Assembly: GCA_001507935.1 (NCBI GenBank)
Contig: LGET01000005.1
Span: 1-19,731, forward strand
DNA length: 19,731 bases
Direction: 5' to 3'
Origin: Thermococcales archaeon 44_46
GTDB lineage: Archaea; Methanobacteriota_B; Thermococci; Thermococcales; Thermococcaceae
The notes beneath the pieces were generated by a model that had not been told where the DNA came from, did no database searches, and saw nothing but the letters and a program-made list of their open reading frames with translations. Position numbers and translations under genes: made by a program. The stretch's first letter is position 1, and every line of letters begins with the position of its first letter. Shown piece after piece: positions 7,924 to 13,612 of this stretch.

Positions 7924-8970
7924 TTAAATGTTTTTCAGTCCAGAACCGGTGAGGGTGATAAGCACTTTTGCGCCTTTTTCAAAATAGCCTTCTTCTAAGA
8001 GTAGCTTAAATGCAGCATATGCTGTTGCTGCTGTTGGCTCAACTAAGAAACCCATGGAGATGAGGTCTTCTATGGCATCTGTGATTTCTTTATCTCCTAC
8101 GGAAATACAGATTCCGTTGCTTTCTTCTAGGGCTTTACGCATCTGCTCTCTTCTGGGAGGTTCGGGAATTGCTATCCCCTCTGCAAGCCTGCTTTTTTCT
8201 TCACTCATCTTGCACAGGCTTTCATACCCTTTTCCCTGGACAGCGATCATTCTGGGAGTTTTTGTCCCTTCAAGTGTCTCCAATTCTTTAAACCCCTTGT
8301 AGAGGCCTAAAAACAGGGTTCCACTTCCGGTGGGCGCTAATGCATAATCTACACTCCCTATCTGCTCATAAACCTCGTAAGCTACCGTTTTTGTTCCCTC
8401 AAGGAAATACGGGTTGTACCAGTGAGATATGTAAATTCCCTCCAGAAAGCTTCTTGCCTTTTCATGCACTTCCATTCGTGACCCTTCAACTTCATGAACC
8501 TCTACTCCCAGCAGCCTGAGAAGTCTCTTTTTTCCTTCGCTTGTATGTTTTGGAATGGAGATGTGGGCTTTTATCCCCTCGCTTTTTGCAAAGAGGGCTA
8601 AACTTAACGCTGCGTTTCCTGAAGAGTCGAGCGTTACCTCGCTTATGCCTTCTTCCTTCAGCTTTGCGATGGTTACATAGGTGCCCCTGTCTTTGAAGGA
8701 CCCGCTTGGCATTAAGTACTCGAGCTTGAAGAAAACGTTAACCCCTTCAATTTTTCTCTCCACTATCGGGGTTATTGGAGTCGTAAGCCTCGGCAAAAAC
8801 TCCTCTTTTAGGGGCAAGAAACTGAGGTATCTCCTTATGTCTAAGAATTCTTTTCTCAACAAGCTTTCAAAATTCCCCCTCTTTTCTCCAATGTATTCAA
8901 GGGCTCCACCGCATTTGCACATAATTTTAAAGTCCTCGTAAGTTCTTCCGCATTTCAGACATCTCAGCAT
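7924..8970 (-). CDS. thrC: Threonine synthase-like PLP-dependent enzyme
   Basis: A 348-residue fold-type II PLP enzyme. An N-terminal zinc-ribbon-like module has C4-x2-C7 and C18-x-C20. The Schiff-base lysine is K93 in PSGSFKDRGT, the substrate/phosphate loop SSGNA is at 116-120, and GSGT at 215-218 plus TLTGSGLK near the C-terminus complete the cofactor pocket. Threonine synthases convert O-phosphohomoserine to threonine. The related cysteate synthase or a threonine dehydratase-like activity cannot be excluded by eye. ATG 8970 is chosen because GGTGA lies 5-6 nt upstream; an upstream extension of this frame would cover the divergent uridine phosphorylase gene and has no family resemblance. 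The stop codon touches the tRNA-Cys CCA end. Confidence 0.82.
   Translation of the reverse strand: MLRCLKCGRTYEDFKIMCKCGGALEYIGEKRGNFESLLRKEFLDIRRYLSFLPLKEEFLPRLTTPITPIVERKIEGVNVFFKLEYLMPSGSFKDRGTYVTIAKLKEEGISEVTLDSSGNAALSLALFAKSEGIKAHISIPKHTSEGKKRLLRLLGVEVHEVEGSRMEVHEKARSFLEGIYISHWYNPYFLEGTKTVAYEVYEQIGSVDYALAPTGSGTLFLGLYKGFKELETLEGTKTPRMIAVQGKGYESLCKMSEEKSRLAEGIAIPEPPRREQMRKALEESNGICISVGDKEITDAIEDLISMGFLVEPTAATAYAAFKLLLEEGYFEKGAKVLITLTGSGLKNI
7931..7935 (+). terminator. Possible T5 terminator of the tRNA transcript
   Basis: A run of five T begins 8 nt after the tRNA-Cys CCA, inside the 3' end of the opposite-strand threonine-synthase-like gene. It is the first T tract downstream and fits the oligo-T termination signal, but a single T5 is weak. 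Confidence 0.4.
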
Positions 8971-8998
8971 TGTCTCACCATTTGGGGTAGGGATTTCA

Positions 8999-9007
8999 TT
9001 TATATAT
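8999..9007. promoter_or_regulatory. Shared TATA element of the divergent thrC-like and udp genes
   Basis: TTTATATAT, read from the other strand as ATATATAAA, lies in the middle of the 69-bp divergent gap. Its centre is about 26 nt from the ribosome-binding-site region of each gene, so one element could direct transcription both ways with leaders of about 8-12 nt. I see no second TATA box in the gap. Confidence 0.55.
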
Positions 9008-9039
9008 CCCTTTCCAAAATTCATGTGGAGGTGAGAGAA

Positions 9040-9873
9040 ATGAAAAAATTCATGCCTGCGGATAGGCCTCAAACGGAAGAAGGATACCAGTACCATATAG
9101 CCTGCAAGCCCGGTGATGTTGCTAGATATGTTCTGCTCCCCGGCGATCCTGAGAGGGTTCCCAAGATAAGCTCTCTCTGGGATGAAGCGAGGGAAATAGC
9201 GTTCCATAGGGAGTACAGAACACACACTGGAAGGTACAAGGGTGCTCCTATAAGCGTTACCTCAACGGGAATAGGAGGACCTTCAACGGCAATAGCGATA
9301 GAAGAATTAGCGGCAATAGGTGCTGACACTTTCATTAGGGTCGGCTCAACAGGGGCAATTCAGCCCGGAATAGAGATTGGGGATTTGATAATAGCAAAAG
9401 CTGCCGTTAGACTTGAGGGAACATCAAAGCAGTATGTGAGAGTAGAATATCCGGCAAGTGCCGATGTTGAGGTCACTTTAGCCCTGATCGAAGCTGCGGA
9501 AACATTGGGGGTTAGGTACCACGTTGGAATTACCGCTTCTACTGACAGCTTTTATGTAGGTCAGGCAAGGCCTGGATTGAACGGCTACTTCCCGAGCTTT
9601 GCAAAGCACCTCATAGATGACCTGAGACAAGCCAAAGTCACGAACTTTGAGATGGAAGCGGCTACACTCTACACCCTTGCAAACATTTATGGTCTTAGGG
9701 CAGGCTGTGTTTGTGCGGTTTTTGCGAACAGAATAACCAATGAGTTTGGAAAAGCCGGTGAAAAAGAAGCAGCATTGGTTGCTAGTGAAGCTGTCAAAAT
9801 CTTACACGAATGGGACGAAGAAAAAGAGAAGAAGGGTAAAAAATACTGGTTTCCAAGTTTGAGGAAGCTTTGA
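9040..9873 (+). CDS. udp: Uridine phosphorylase (NP-I family)
   Basis: A 277-residue nucleoside phosphorylase that would split uridine with phosphate into uracil and ribose 1-phosphate. Family motifs are present: LLPGDPERV (33-40) for phosphate binding, FIRVGSTGAI (98-107) for phosphate and ribose contacts, and FEMEAATLY (203-211), in which the Glu-Met-Glu contacts the ribose. The length agrees with archaeal uridine phosphorylases rather than the shorter purine-specific enzymes, though a purine nucleoside phosphorylase remains possible. ATG 9040 is preferred over an in-frame GTG at 9025, because GGAGGTG at 9027-9033 lies 6 nt upstream of it. The gene is divergent from the threonine-synthase-like gene and ends in a T-rich stretch. 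Confidence 0.88.
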   Translation: MKKFMPADRPQTEEGYQYHIACKPGDVARYVLLPGDPERVPKISSLWDEAREIAFHREYRTHTGRYKGAPISVTSTGIGGPSTAIAIEELAAIGADTFIRVGSTGAIQPGIEIGDLIIAKAAVRLEGTSKQYVRVEYPASADVEVTLALIEAAETLGVRYHVGITASTDSFYVGQARPGLNGYFPSFAKHLIDDLRQAKVTNFEMEAATLYTLANIYGLRAGCVCAVFANRITNEFGKAGEKEAALVASEAVKILHEWDEEKEKKGKKYWFPSLRKL

Positions 9874-9890
9874 TTTCTTATTTAATTTTT
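9874..9890 (+). terminator. T-rich terminator after udp
   Basis: TTTCTTATTTAATTTTT follows the udp stop codon directly. It fits archaeal oligo-T termination. The remaining bases up to 9949 hold no gene that I can see. Confidence 0.55.
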
Positions 9891-9949
9891 GTTGGAAGAA
9901 TCTATTTTTCAAGACAAGTTTCTCAGAAAGGAGTATGATTTTACAAAAG

Positions 9950-10037
9950 TGGTGCGGGGGACGGGATTCGAACCCGCGCAGCCCTACGGCAACGGATCTT
10001 AAGTCCGTCCCCTTTGGCCAGGCTCGGGCACCCCCGC
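9950..10037 (-). tRNA. tRNA-Leu (anticodon TAA)
   Basis: On the minus strand acceptor GCGGGGG (10037-10031) pairs with CCCCCGC (9960-9954), followed by discriminator A and an encoded CCA (9952-9950). The anticodon stem ACGGA/TCCGT encloses loop CTTAAGA with anticodon TAA at 9999-10001. A long variable arm marks a class II tRNA, as expected for leucine. The T loop is TTCGAAT. No intron. It decodes UUA and, by wobble, UUG. Confidence 0.96.
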
Positions 10038-10061
10038 TCATAAGTGAGAGAGCAAAGTCTG

Positions 10062-10076
10062 AATAAAAATCTTTCG
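10062..10076 (-). promoter_or_regulatory. Promoter of tRNA-Leu
   Basis: On the minus strand this reads CGAAAGATTTTTATT, a BRE-like CGAAA followed by a TATA-like ATTTTTATT. It sits 25-39 nt before the mature tRNA 5' end. Confidence 0.6.
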
Positions 10077-10091
10077 GTATTTCAAAAAGGT

Positions 10092-10104
10092 AAAGCTTAA
10101 AAAG
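10092..10104 (+). promoter_or_regulatory. Promoter of rpl40e
   Basis: AAAGCTTAAAAAG resembles a BRE/TATA element. It predicts a start near 10126 and a leader of about 23 nt that contains the rpl40e ribosome binding site GGAGGG. Confidence 0.5.
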
Positions 10105-10148
10105 AAATGCTTGTAAGTGAACACAGTCAAGATCATGGAGGGATTAAA

Positions 10149-10307
10149 ATGGCGAGGTTTCCTGAAGCTGAGGCAAGGCTATTTAGGAAGTACATATGCA
10201 TGAGGTGTGGTGCTACTAACCCCTGGAAAGCAGAGAAGTGCAGGAAGTGCGGATACAAGGGACTAAGAGCAAAGGCTAGAGAACCAAGAGGAGGAGCAGG
10301 ACGTTAG
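10149..10307 (+). CDS. rpl40e: 50S ribosomal protein L40e
   Basis: A 52-residue zinc-ribbon ribosomal protein found in archaea and eukaryotes. The motif C-x2-C (CMRC) followed by C-x2-C (CRKC) in [20 protein letters not shown] forms the zinc site, and the basic C-terminus ([11 protein letters not shown]) suits rRNA contact. The start is ATG 10149, with GGAGGG at 10137-10142 and 6 nt of spacing; an in-frame upstream ATG at 10107 has no ribosome binding site and adds residues foreign to the family. The gene stands alone with its own promoter and converges on padR with a gap of only 2 nt. Confidence 0.96.
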   Translation: MARFPEAEARLFRKYICMRCGATNPWKAEKCRKCGYKGLRAKAREPRGGAGR

Positions 10308-10309
10308 AG

Positions 10310-10633
10310 TCATTTGAGCTTGTTCAGCATTTCTTCTATAAATTTTATTCCTTCTTCGAGAAGTTTCTCTCCCTTTTCCGTAAGCTTGTAGTATTTTCTG
10401 GAGGGCTTTCCAGTCTCGCTCTCCTGCCATTCTGAAGTGACGTAGCCTTCGTGTTCGAGCTTGTAAAGCACTACATAACTGCTCACGGTGGCGGGTTCAA
10501 ATCCAAATCTCTCCCTTATCTCATTTTTGAGCTCATATGCGTACATAGGCCTTTCTTTTAGCAGTCTCAGTATGTAGATCCACATAACTTCTTTTGTCAT
10601 CTTCTCTTTGAGTCTTTCCATAGGTGTTGCCAT
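10310..10633 (-). CDS. PadR-family transcriptional regulator
   Basis: A 107-residue winged-helix protein. The segment from about residue 14 (EVMWIYILRLLKERPMYAYELKNEIRERFG) through VSSYVVLYKLEHEGYVTSEW and GKPSRKYYKLTEKGEKLL is the standard PadR DNA-binding domain with its beta-wing, followed by a short C-terminal dimerisation helix. PadR proteins are usually repressors that often control a linked membrane protein or efflux gene. ATG 10633 is chosen because GGTGAT lies 4-5 nt upstream; an in-frame start at 10654 lies inside the leader. A large palindrome covers its start codon and ribosome binding site, which suggests autoregulation. The divergent FUN14-family gene 152 bp away is a candidate target. 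Confidence 0.9.
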   Translation of the reverse strand: MATPMERLKEKMTKEVMWIYILRLLKERPMYAYELKNEIRERFGFEPATVSSYVVLYKLEHEGYVTSEWQESETGKPSRKYYKLTEKGEKLLEEGIKFIEEMLNKLK

Positions 10634-10658
10634 ATGTATCACCCTCAATGACACATAT
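10632..10658. promoter_or_regulatory. Candidate PadR operator (palindrome over padR start)
   Basis: ATATGTATCA - 7 nt - TGACACATAT: two 10-bp arms that are inverted copies with one mismatch. The element contains the ATGT and ACAT cores typical of PadR-family operators. It covers the predicted leader, ribosome binding site and part of the start codon of padR. That PadR binds it is inferred. Confidence 0.6.
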
Positions 10659-10681
10659 TATTTGCTCTTAAAACATTTATG

Positions 10682-10691
10682 CTTATATAAG
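10682..10691 (-). promoter_or_regulatory. Promoter of padR
   Basis: CTTATATAAG is a perfectly palindromic TATA element. On the minus strand it predicts a start near 10659, exactly at the upstream edge of the palindrome over the padR start. Confidence 0.5.
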
Positions 10692-10739
10692 ATAGTTTTT
10701 ATACAATTTAAACATTTTGCCACTGTAAAATCCAAAAGC

Positions 10740-10754
10740 AAAAGGGTTTTAATT
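10740..10754 (+). promoter_or_regulatory. Promoter of the FUN14-family gene
   Basis: AAAAGGGTTTTAATT fits a BRE/TATA arrangement, 32-46 nt before the ATG at 10786. The ribosome binding site GGTGAG follows at 10775-10780. Confidence 0.45.
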
Positions 10755-10785
10755 GCAGAAACCTAAAGACAAATGGTGAGTCACT

Positions 10786-11085
10786 ATGAACTTCGACTTT
10801 GGCGGAATAATGGGTGATATGGGTATAGGGGCTGCTGTTGGGTTTATCACAGGTTATGCGCTTAAAAAGTTCATAAAAATAGTACTCACTTTGATAGGTG
10901 CATACATTTTAAGCCTTTTCTGGCTCCAGCAAAAAGGAGTTATAACAATAAACACCGATGCCCTCTTTAACCTTGCGGAAAGTGCAACTACGTCAACCTT
11001 AAGCTTGGCTGATAAAGTAGTGGGGATTTTACCCGGAACAGGGGCGTTTGTTGCGGGCTTTTATTTAGGCTTCCGCAAAGGTTAA
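10786..11085 (+). CDS. FUN14-family small membrane protein
   Basis: A 99-residue protein with the FUN14 domain: glycine-rich first hydrophobic segment (GDMGIGAAVGFITGYALKKFIK, about residues 9-31), a second membrane segment (about 31-48), a polar loop, and a final glycine-rich segment (GAFVAGFYLGFRKG) at the C-terminus. The eukaryotic relative FUNDC1 is a mitochondrial outer-membrane mitophagy receptor; the prokaryotic role is unknown. ATG 10786 has GGTGAG 5 nt upstream. Its position divergent from a PadR regulator fits the common pattern of PadR controlling a neighbouring membrane protein, but that link is inferred. The downstream T-rich stretch 11086-11105 may terminate it. Confidence 0.85.
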   Translation: MNFDFGGIMGDMGIGAAVGFITGYALKKFIKIVLTLIGAYILSLFWLQQKGVITINTDALFNLAESATTSTLSLADKVVGILPGTGAFVAGFYLGFRKG

Positions 11086-11109
11086 ATTCTGCTTTATTTA
11101 TTTTCTCTT

Positions 11110-12432
11110 ATGAGTTATGAGAGAAAAGTTATGCTTCGGCATTCAATAGCGAGTATAGTTGCCCTCGCTCTCTTTGGCCTCAGCAGGCTTATTTACAGCA
11201 TAGTTATCTCAAGAAGATTTGGTGTCGAAGTTTTGGGAAAGGTAAATTCACTTATATCGCAGGCATTTTTACTGGCAGTTCCCCTAAGCTTTTTTGCAGT
11301 TGCTCTGGGGAAGTATGCCTCCGAGTTTCTAGGGAGGGGAGAAATGGAAAAAATAAAGTCCATATCAACTTTGGGATTTTCTTTCCCTTTAGCTGGCTTG
11401 GTTTTAGTTCCTTTTAACTTTTATCTGGCCATTCTGGCAGTCTTGAGGGCTCTCCAGCTGACGTTTCGCAGCTTTATCTATGGCCTTCACAAAGGTGAGG
11501 TTTACGCTTATACAATGATTGGAGCGTTTGTGCTATTTATTGGAGGATTTTTGTCGGAAAATTACTACCTCCCCTACATTGGCCTTCTTTCTGGCGTGGC
11601 CATTTTTGGATTTTTGTACCTTTTTAGGGAGAGGCTGTTTGGAAAACCCTCCTTGGAGACCCTTAAACCTCTTTTGAGGTATTCCAGCTTTGCATTTCTT
11701 GGGACAGTTTCGGGGGTTTTTCTTATTCAAGCCCCATACTTCCTAACCGAGAAGCTTGCTTCTCCTGAAGCTGCAGGCATTGTTTCGGCTTCTCTTTCGG
11801 CGGCATTTTTGTTGACTTACCTGCCTCAGGTGTTTCAATCTGCGATAATGCCCTTATACTCTTACAAATATGGGAAAAATGAGATGGAATACGTGAAGAG
11901 ACTTGCTGAAGACTCCACGAAGCTGCTGTCCTTTATAGTGGCTTTGGCGGTTTTTATCCTTATGCTTGTCGGAAGAGAAATTTTATCGCTACTCTTTGGG
12001 TTTAATCTGGGTAGAGAGTTCTACCTAACTCTCATGGCGGTAGAAACGTATATAGCGTACAACCCCAGCATAGTGGCGCTGAACTCGACAAAATATGTAA
12101 AAGAAGGGACCATAATTTCACTCCTGGGCGCTGTGGTTTCTCTCGCTGCTTGGATATTCTCGATAAGCTCTTTTGGAGAATATGGGGCTGTTTTCGGGCT
12201 CTTTCTGGGATATCTAACGATACTAACTGGCACATTAGTTGTGGCAAACAAGAAGCTGGGAGTTTCGCTTACTTCTTATACTCAATTTGCTGTGGCTCTT
12301 CTACTGCAGTTCACTGTATTTCTCTCAAAAACTCTCCTGTTATTGGCTTTTGTGGCATACGTTGGAATATTCAGAAAAGAAATAAAAAGGGTGTTCGAGC
12401 TGTTTAAACCTTTCCGTGATAGAGGATTTTAA
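11110..12432 (+). CDS. Polysaccharide/lipid-linked oligosaccharide flippase (MOP superfamily)
   Basis: A 440-residue integral membrane protein with about 12 hydrophobic segments, ending in a short basic cytoplasmic tail. The N-terminal stretch GLSRLIYSIVISRRFGVEVLGKVNSLISQ is the hallmark of the Wzx/RfbX-like polysaccharide biosynthesis family: a first helix, then RxFG and a second helix entry. Such proteins flip lipid-linked sugars across the membrane, here probably for cell-surface glycans or protein N-glycosylation. No glycosyltransferase is adjacent, so the substrate is unknown. The start is uncertain: ATG 11110 has no ribosome binding site, and in-frame ATG 11131 is possible given a TATA-like TTTATTTATTTT at 11093-11104. 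The 3' end overlaps the convergent neighbour by 29 bp. Confidence 0.82.
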   Translation: MSYERKVMLRHSIASIVALALFGLSRLIYSIVISRRFGVEVLGKVNSLISQAFLLAVPLSFFAVALGKYASEFLGRGEMEKIKSISTLGFSFPLAGLVLVPFNFYLAILAVLRALQLTFRSFIYGLHKGEVYAYTMIGAFVLFIGGFLSENYYLPYIGLLSGVAIFGFLYLFRERLFGKPSLETLKPLLRYSSFAFLGTVSGVFLIQAPYFLTEKLASPEAAGIVSASLSAAFLLTYLPQVFQSAIMPLYSYKYGKNEMEYVKRLAEDSTKLLSFIVALAVFILMLVGREILSLLFGFNLGREFYLTLMAVETYIAYNPSIVALNSTKYVKEGTIISLLGAVVSLAAWIFSISSFGEYGAVFGLFLGYLTILTGTLVVANKKLGVSLTSYTQFAVALLLQFTVFLSKTLLLLAFVAYVGIFRKEIKRVFELFKPFRDRGF

Positions 12433-13159
12433 TGAGCTCCTCTGGTAATCCTTCTGCTCTTATTTTGTCCTCTATGATCTTCTTGTCATATTCAACTTCT
12501 ACGAATTTTGTGTGCAGGTTATCAGCGTTTATGAGGGCAAAAGTTGCTTTGTGCTCTTTTCCCGGCGGGAATCCAATGCTGCCGGGACATACTACCCTTC
12601 CGTACCTTGTCATGGCATTGACCGGGAGTTTTGGTGATGCTACTAATAGAAGTTCGTAGTCCTTTACCGGTCTCATGACGGCTTCATAGTATGAGGTAGG
12701 CTGCTCTGGAAGAACCTTGCCCTCGAAGGGGTTTAATGGGCTTCCGTAGACCCCGAAAATGTCGTTCTTGCCTATTTTATCAACTAGGTATATAGGCAAA
12801 TCTCTTATGAACTCCCTTCCTTCATGGCCAAGCTTTTCCCAGGTGTATTTTAATGCCTTCTTTACATACGGCTCGATTGCAAGTTCATCGATATAATCCG
12901 GCCCTTCGGCATGGGGATCACTCATGGCTATTATCTGGTCAAATTCTCCCCTGATTATCTTTACATTGTTGGTCTTTATCAGGTCATCAAGAGCATCAAG
13001 AACTTCCTTTGGATAGGGGAACAATCCAATTATGTTTCCGAGGATGTAATATTTTTCAATCTCGTAGCCTTCTTCTTTGAGTTCCTCAATTTTTCCGAGG
13101 GCTTTCATGAGGGCTGGGAAGTTTCCGTTGATGTTCGCCAGTACTGCCACGTATGCCAT
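12404..13159 (-). CDS. Metallophosphoesterase-fold protein with degenerate active site
   Basis: A 251-residue protein that follows the calcineurin-like (YfcE/MJ0936-type) metallophosphoesterase block by block but with the metal ligands replaced. The usual DxHGN is ANINGN (N9, N11); the GD motif is GN (N42); GNHD is GEFD (E72, F73); the HGSP motif is YGSP (Y138); GHTH is ASPK (S175, K177); and NPGSxGxP is CPGSIGFP (C191). Structural glycines and prolines remain, so the fold is probably kept while phosphoesterase activity is probably lost. A sensory or binding role is possible but is only inference. ATG 13159 has GGTGG about 5 nt upstream. A strong promoter lies about 50-60 nt upstream. The 3' end overlaps the flippase gene. 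Confidence 0.8.
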   Translation of the reverse strand: MAYVAVLANINGNFPALMKALGKIEELKEEGYEIEKYYILGNIIGLFPYPKEVLDALDDLIKTNNVKIIRGEFDQIIAMSDPHAEGPDYIDELAIEPYVKKALKYTWEKLGHEGREFIRDLPIYLVDKIGKNDIFGVYGSPLNPFEGKVLPEQPTSYYEAVMRPVKDYELLLVASPKLPVNAMTRYGRVVCPGSIGFPPGKEHKATFALINADNLHTKFVEVEYDKKIIEDKIRAEGLPEELIKILYHGKV

Positions 13160-13205
13160 TCCTACCACCCCCCAATTTTTCTAACTTTATTTTACTAAAA
13201 AGGAG

Positions 13206-13220
13206 TATTTAAGCTTTTCG
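13206..13220 (-). promoter_or_regulatory. Promoter of the metallophosphoesterase-like gene
   Basis: On the minus strand this reads CGAAAAGCTTAAATA, an almost consensus BRE/TATA box. It predicts a start near 13185 and a leader of about 25 nt. It begins 14 nt after the stop codon of the 29-codon ORF upstream. Confidence 0.75.
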
Positions 13221-13233
13221 AAATTCGGAAGGA

Positions 13234-13323
13234 TCAAAGAACCAGGAGCTTTCTTTTCTTTTTCTTCTTTTGGTTGGTTCCTGCATTGCTGAGCAGATAG
13301 AGCATCAACGCGTCCTCTATCAT
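13234..13323 (-). CDS. Hypothetical 29-residue lysine-rich peptide
   Basis: A short frame encodes a hydrophobic N-terminal part (MIEDALMLYLLSNAG), a strongly basic block (KKKKKRK at residues 19-25), and a hydrophobic end (LLVL). I do not recognise it. It is supported by a full GGAGGTG ribosome binding site (13330-13336) with 6-nt spacing to ATG 13323, as good as the ribosomal protein genes here, and by a TATA element upstream at 13404-13424. The next gene has its own promoter, so this frame is a separate unit rather than the start of that gene. It could be a true small protein, a leader peptide or chance. No homologue could be checked. Confidence 0.5.
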   Translation of the reverse strand: MIEDALMLYLLSNAGTNQKKKKKRKLLVL

Positions 13324-13403
13324 CTCTACCACCTCCAGAATACTACTTTGTTTCGGAGTGGGGAAATGCGGCGTATGAGAAACGCTCTGTATTTTAATTA
13401 CTA

Positions 13404-13424
13404 GGCGTTATTTAAAAATTTTTG
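13404..13424 (-). promoter_or_regulatory. Candidate promoter of the 29-residue ORF
   Basis: On the minus strand this is a run of A/T, AAAAATTTTTAAATAACGCC, with a TATA core TTTAAATA. It predicts a start near 13387 and a leader of about 60 nt. A second, closer TATA-like candidate, TAATTAAAATAC, lies at 13390-13401. The 13325-13460 stretch otherwise holds no gene that I can see. Confidence 0.45.
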
Positions 13425-13460
13425 GTCGTTTTTATTATTGTGGAATATGAGAATAAGATG

Positions 13461-13538
13461 TGGCGCCCCGGCGGGGATTTGAACCCCGGACCTCGAGGTC
13501 CGCAGCCTCGCGCCCTATCCAGACTAGGCCACCGGGGC
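13461..13538 (-). tRNA. tRNA-Arg (anticodon GCG)
   Basis: On the minus strand acceptor GCCCCGG (13538-13532) pairs with CCGGGGC (13471-13465), followed by discriminator G and encoded CCA (13463-13461). The anticodon stem CGAGG/CCTCG encloses CTGCGGA with anticodon GCG at 13501-13503. The T loop is TTCAAAT with stem GGGG/CCCC. Short variable loop, no intron. It decodes CGC and CGU. Confidence 0.96.
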
Positions 13539-13563
13539 AACCCAAGAAAACTTTGGGAGAGGC

Positions 13564-13575
13564 CTTATAAATTTT
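13564..13575. promoter_or_regulatory. Shared TATA element of tRNA-Arg and the M24 peptidase gene
   Basis: CTTATAAATTTT on the plus strand, AAAATTTATAAG on the minus strand. It is 26-37 nt from the mature tRNA-Arg 5' end and about 43 nt from ATG 13613 on the other side. No other TATA box is visible in the 74-bp gap, so it probably acts in both directions. Confidence 0.55.
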
Positions 13576-13612
13576 GCCCGCGAGTTTCTTCATGGTGGTA
13601 TATGTGGACAGG

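Noticed and set aside
8971..9225. Upstream extension of the threonine-synthase-like frame by 85 residues
   Set aside because: It runs over the divergent udp promoter and first codons, has no resemblance to the family, and ATG 8970 has its own ribosome binding site.
13381..13409. AACGC ... GCGTT inverted repeat upstream of the micro-ORF
   Set aside because: Only five base pairs with a 19-nt loop; too weak to call an operator or an RNA hairpin.
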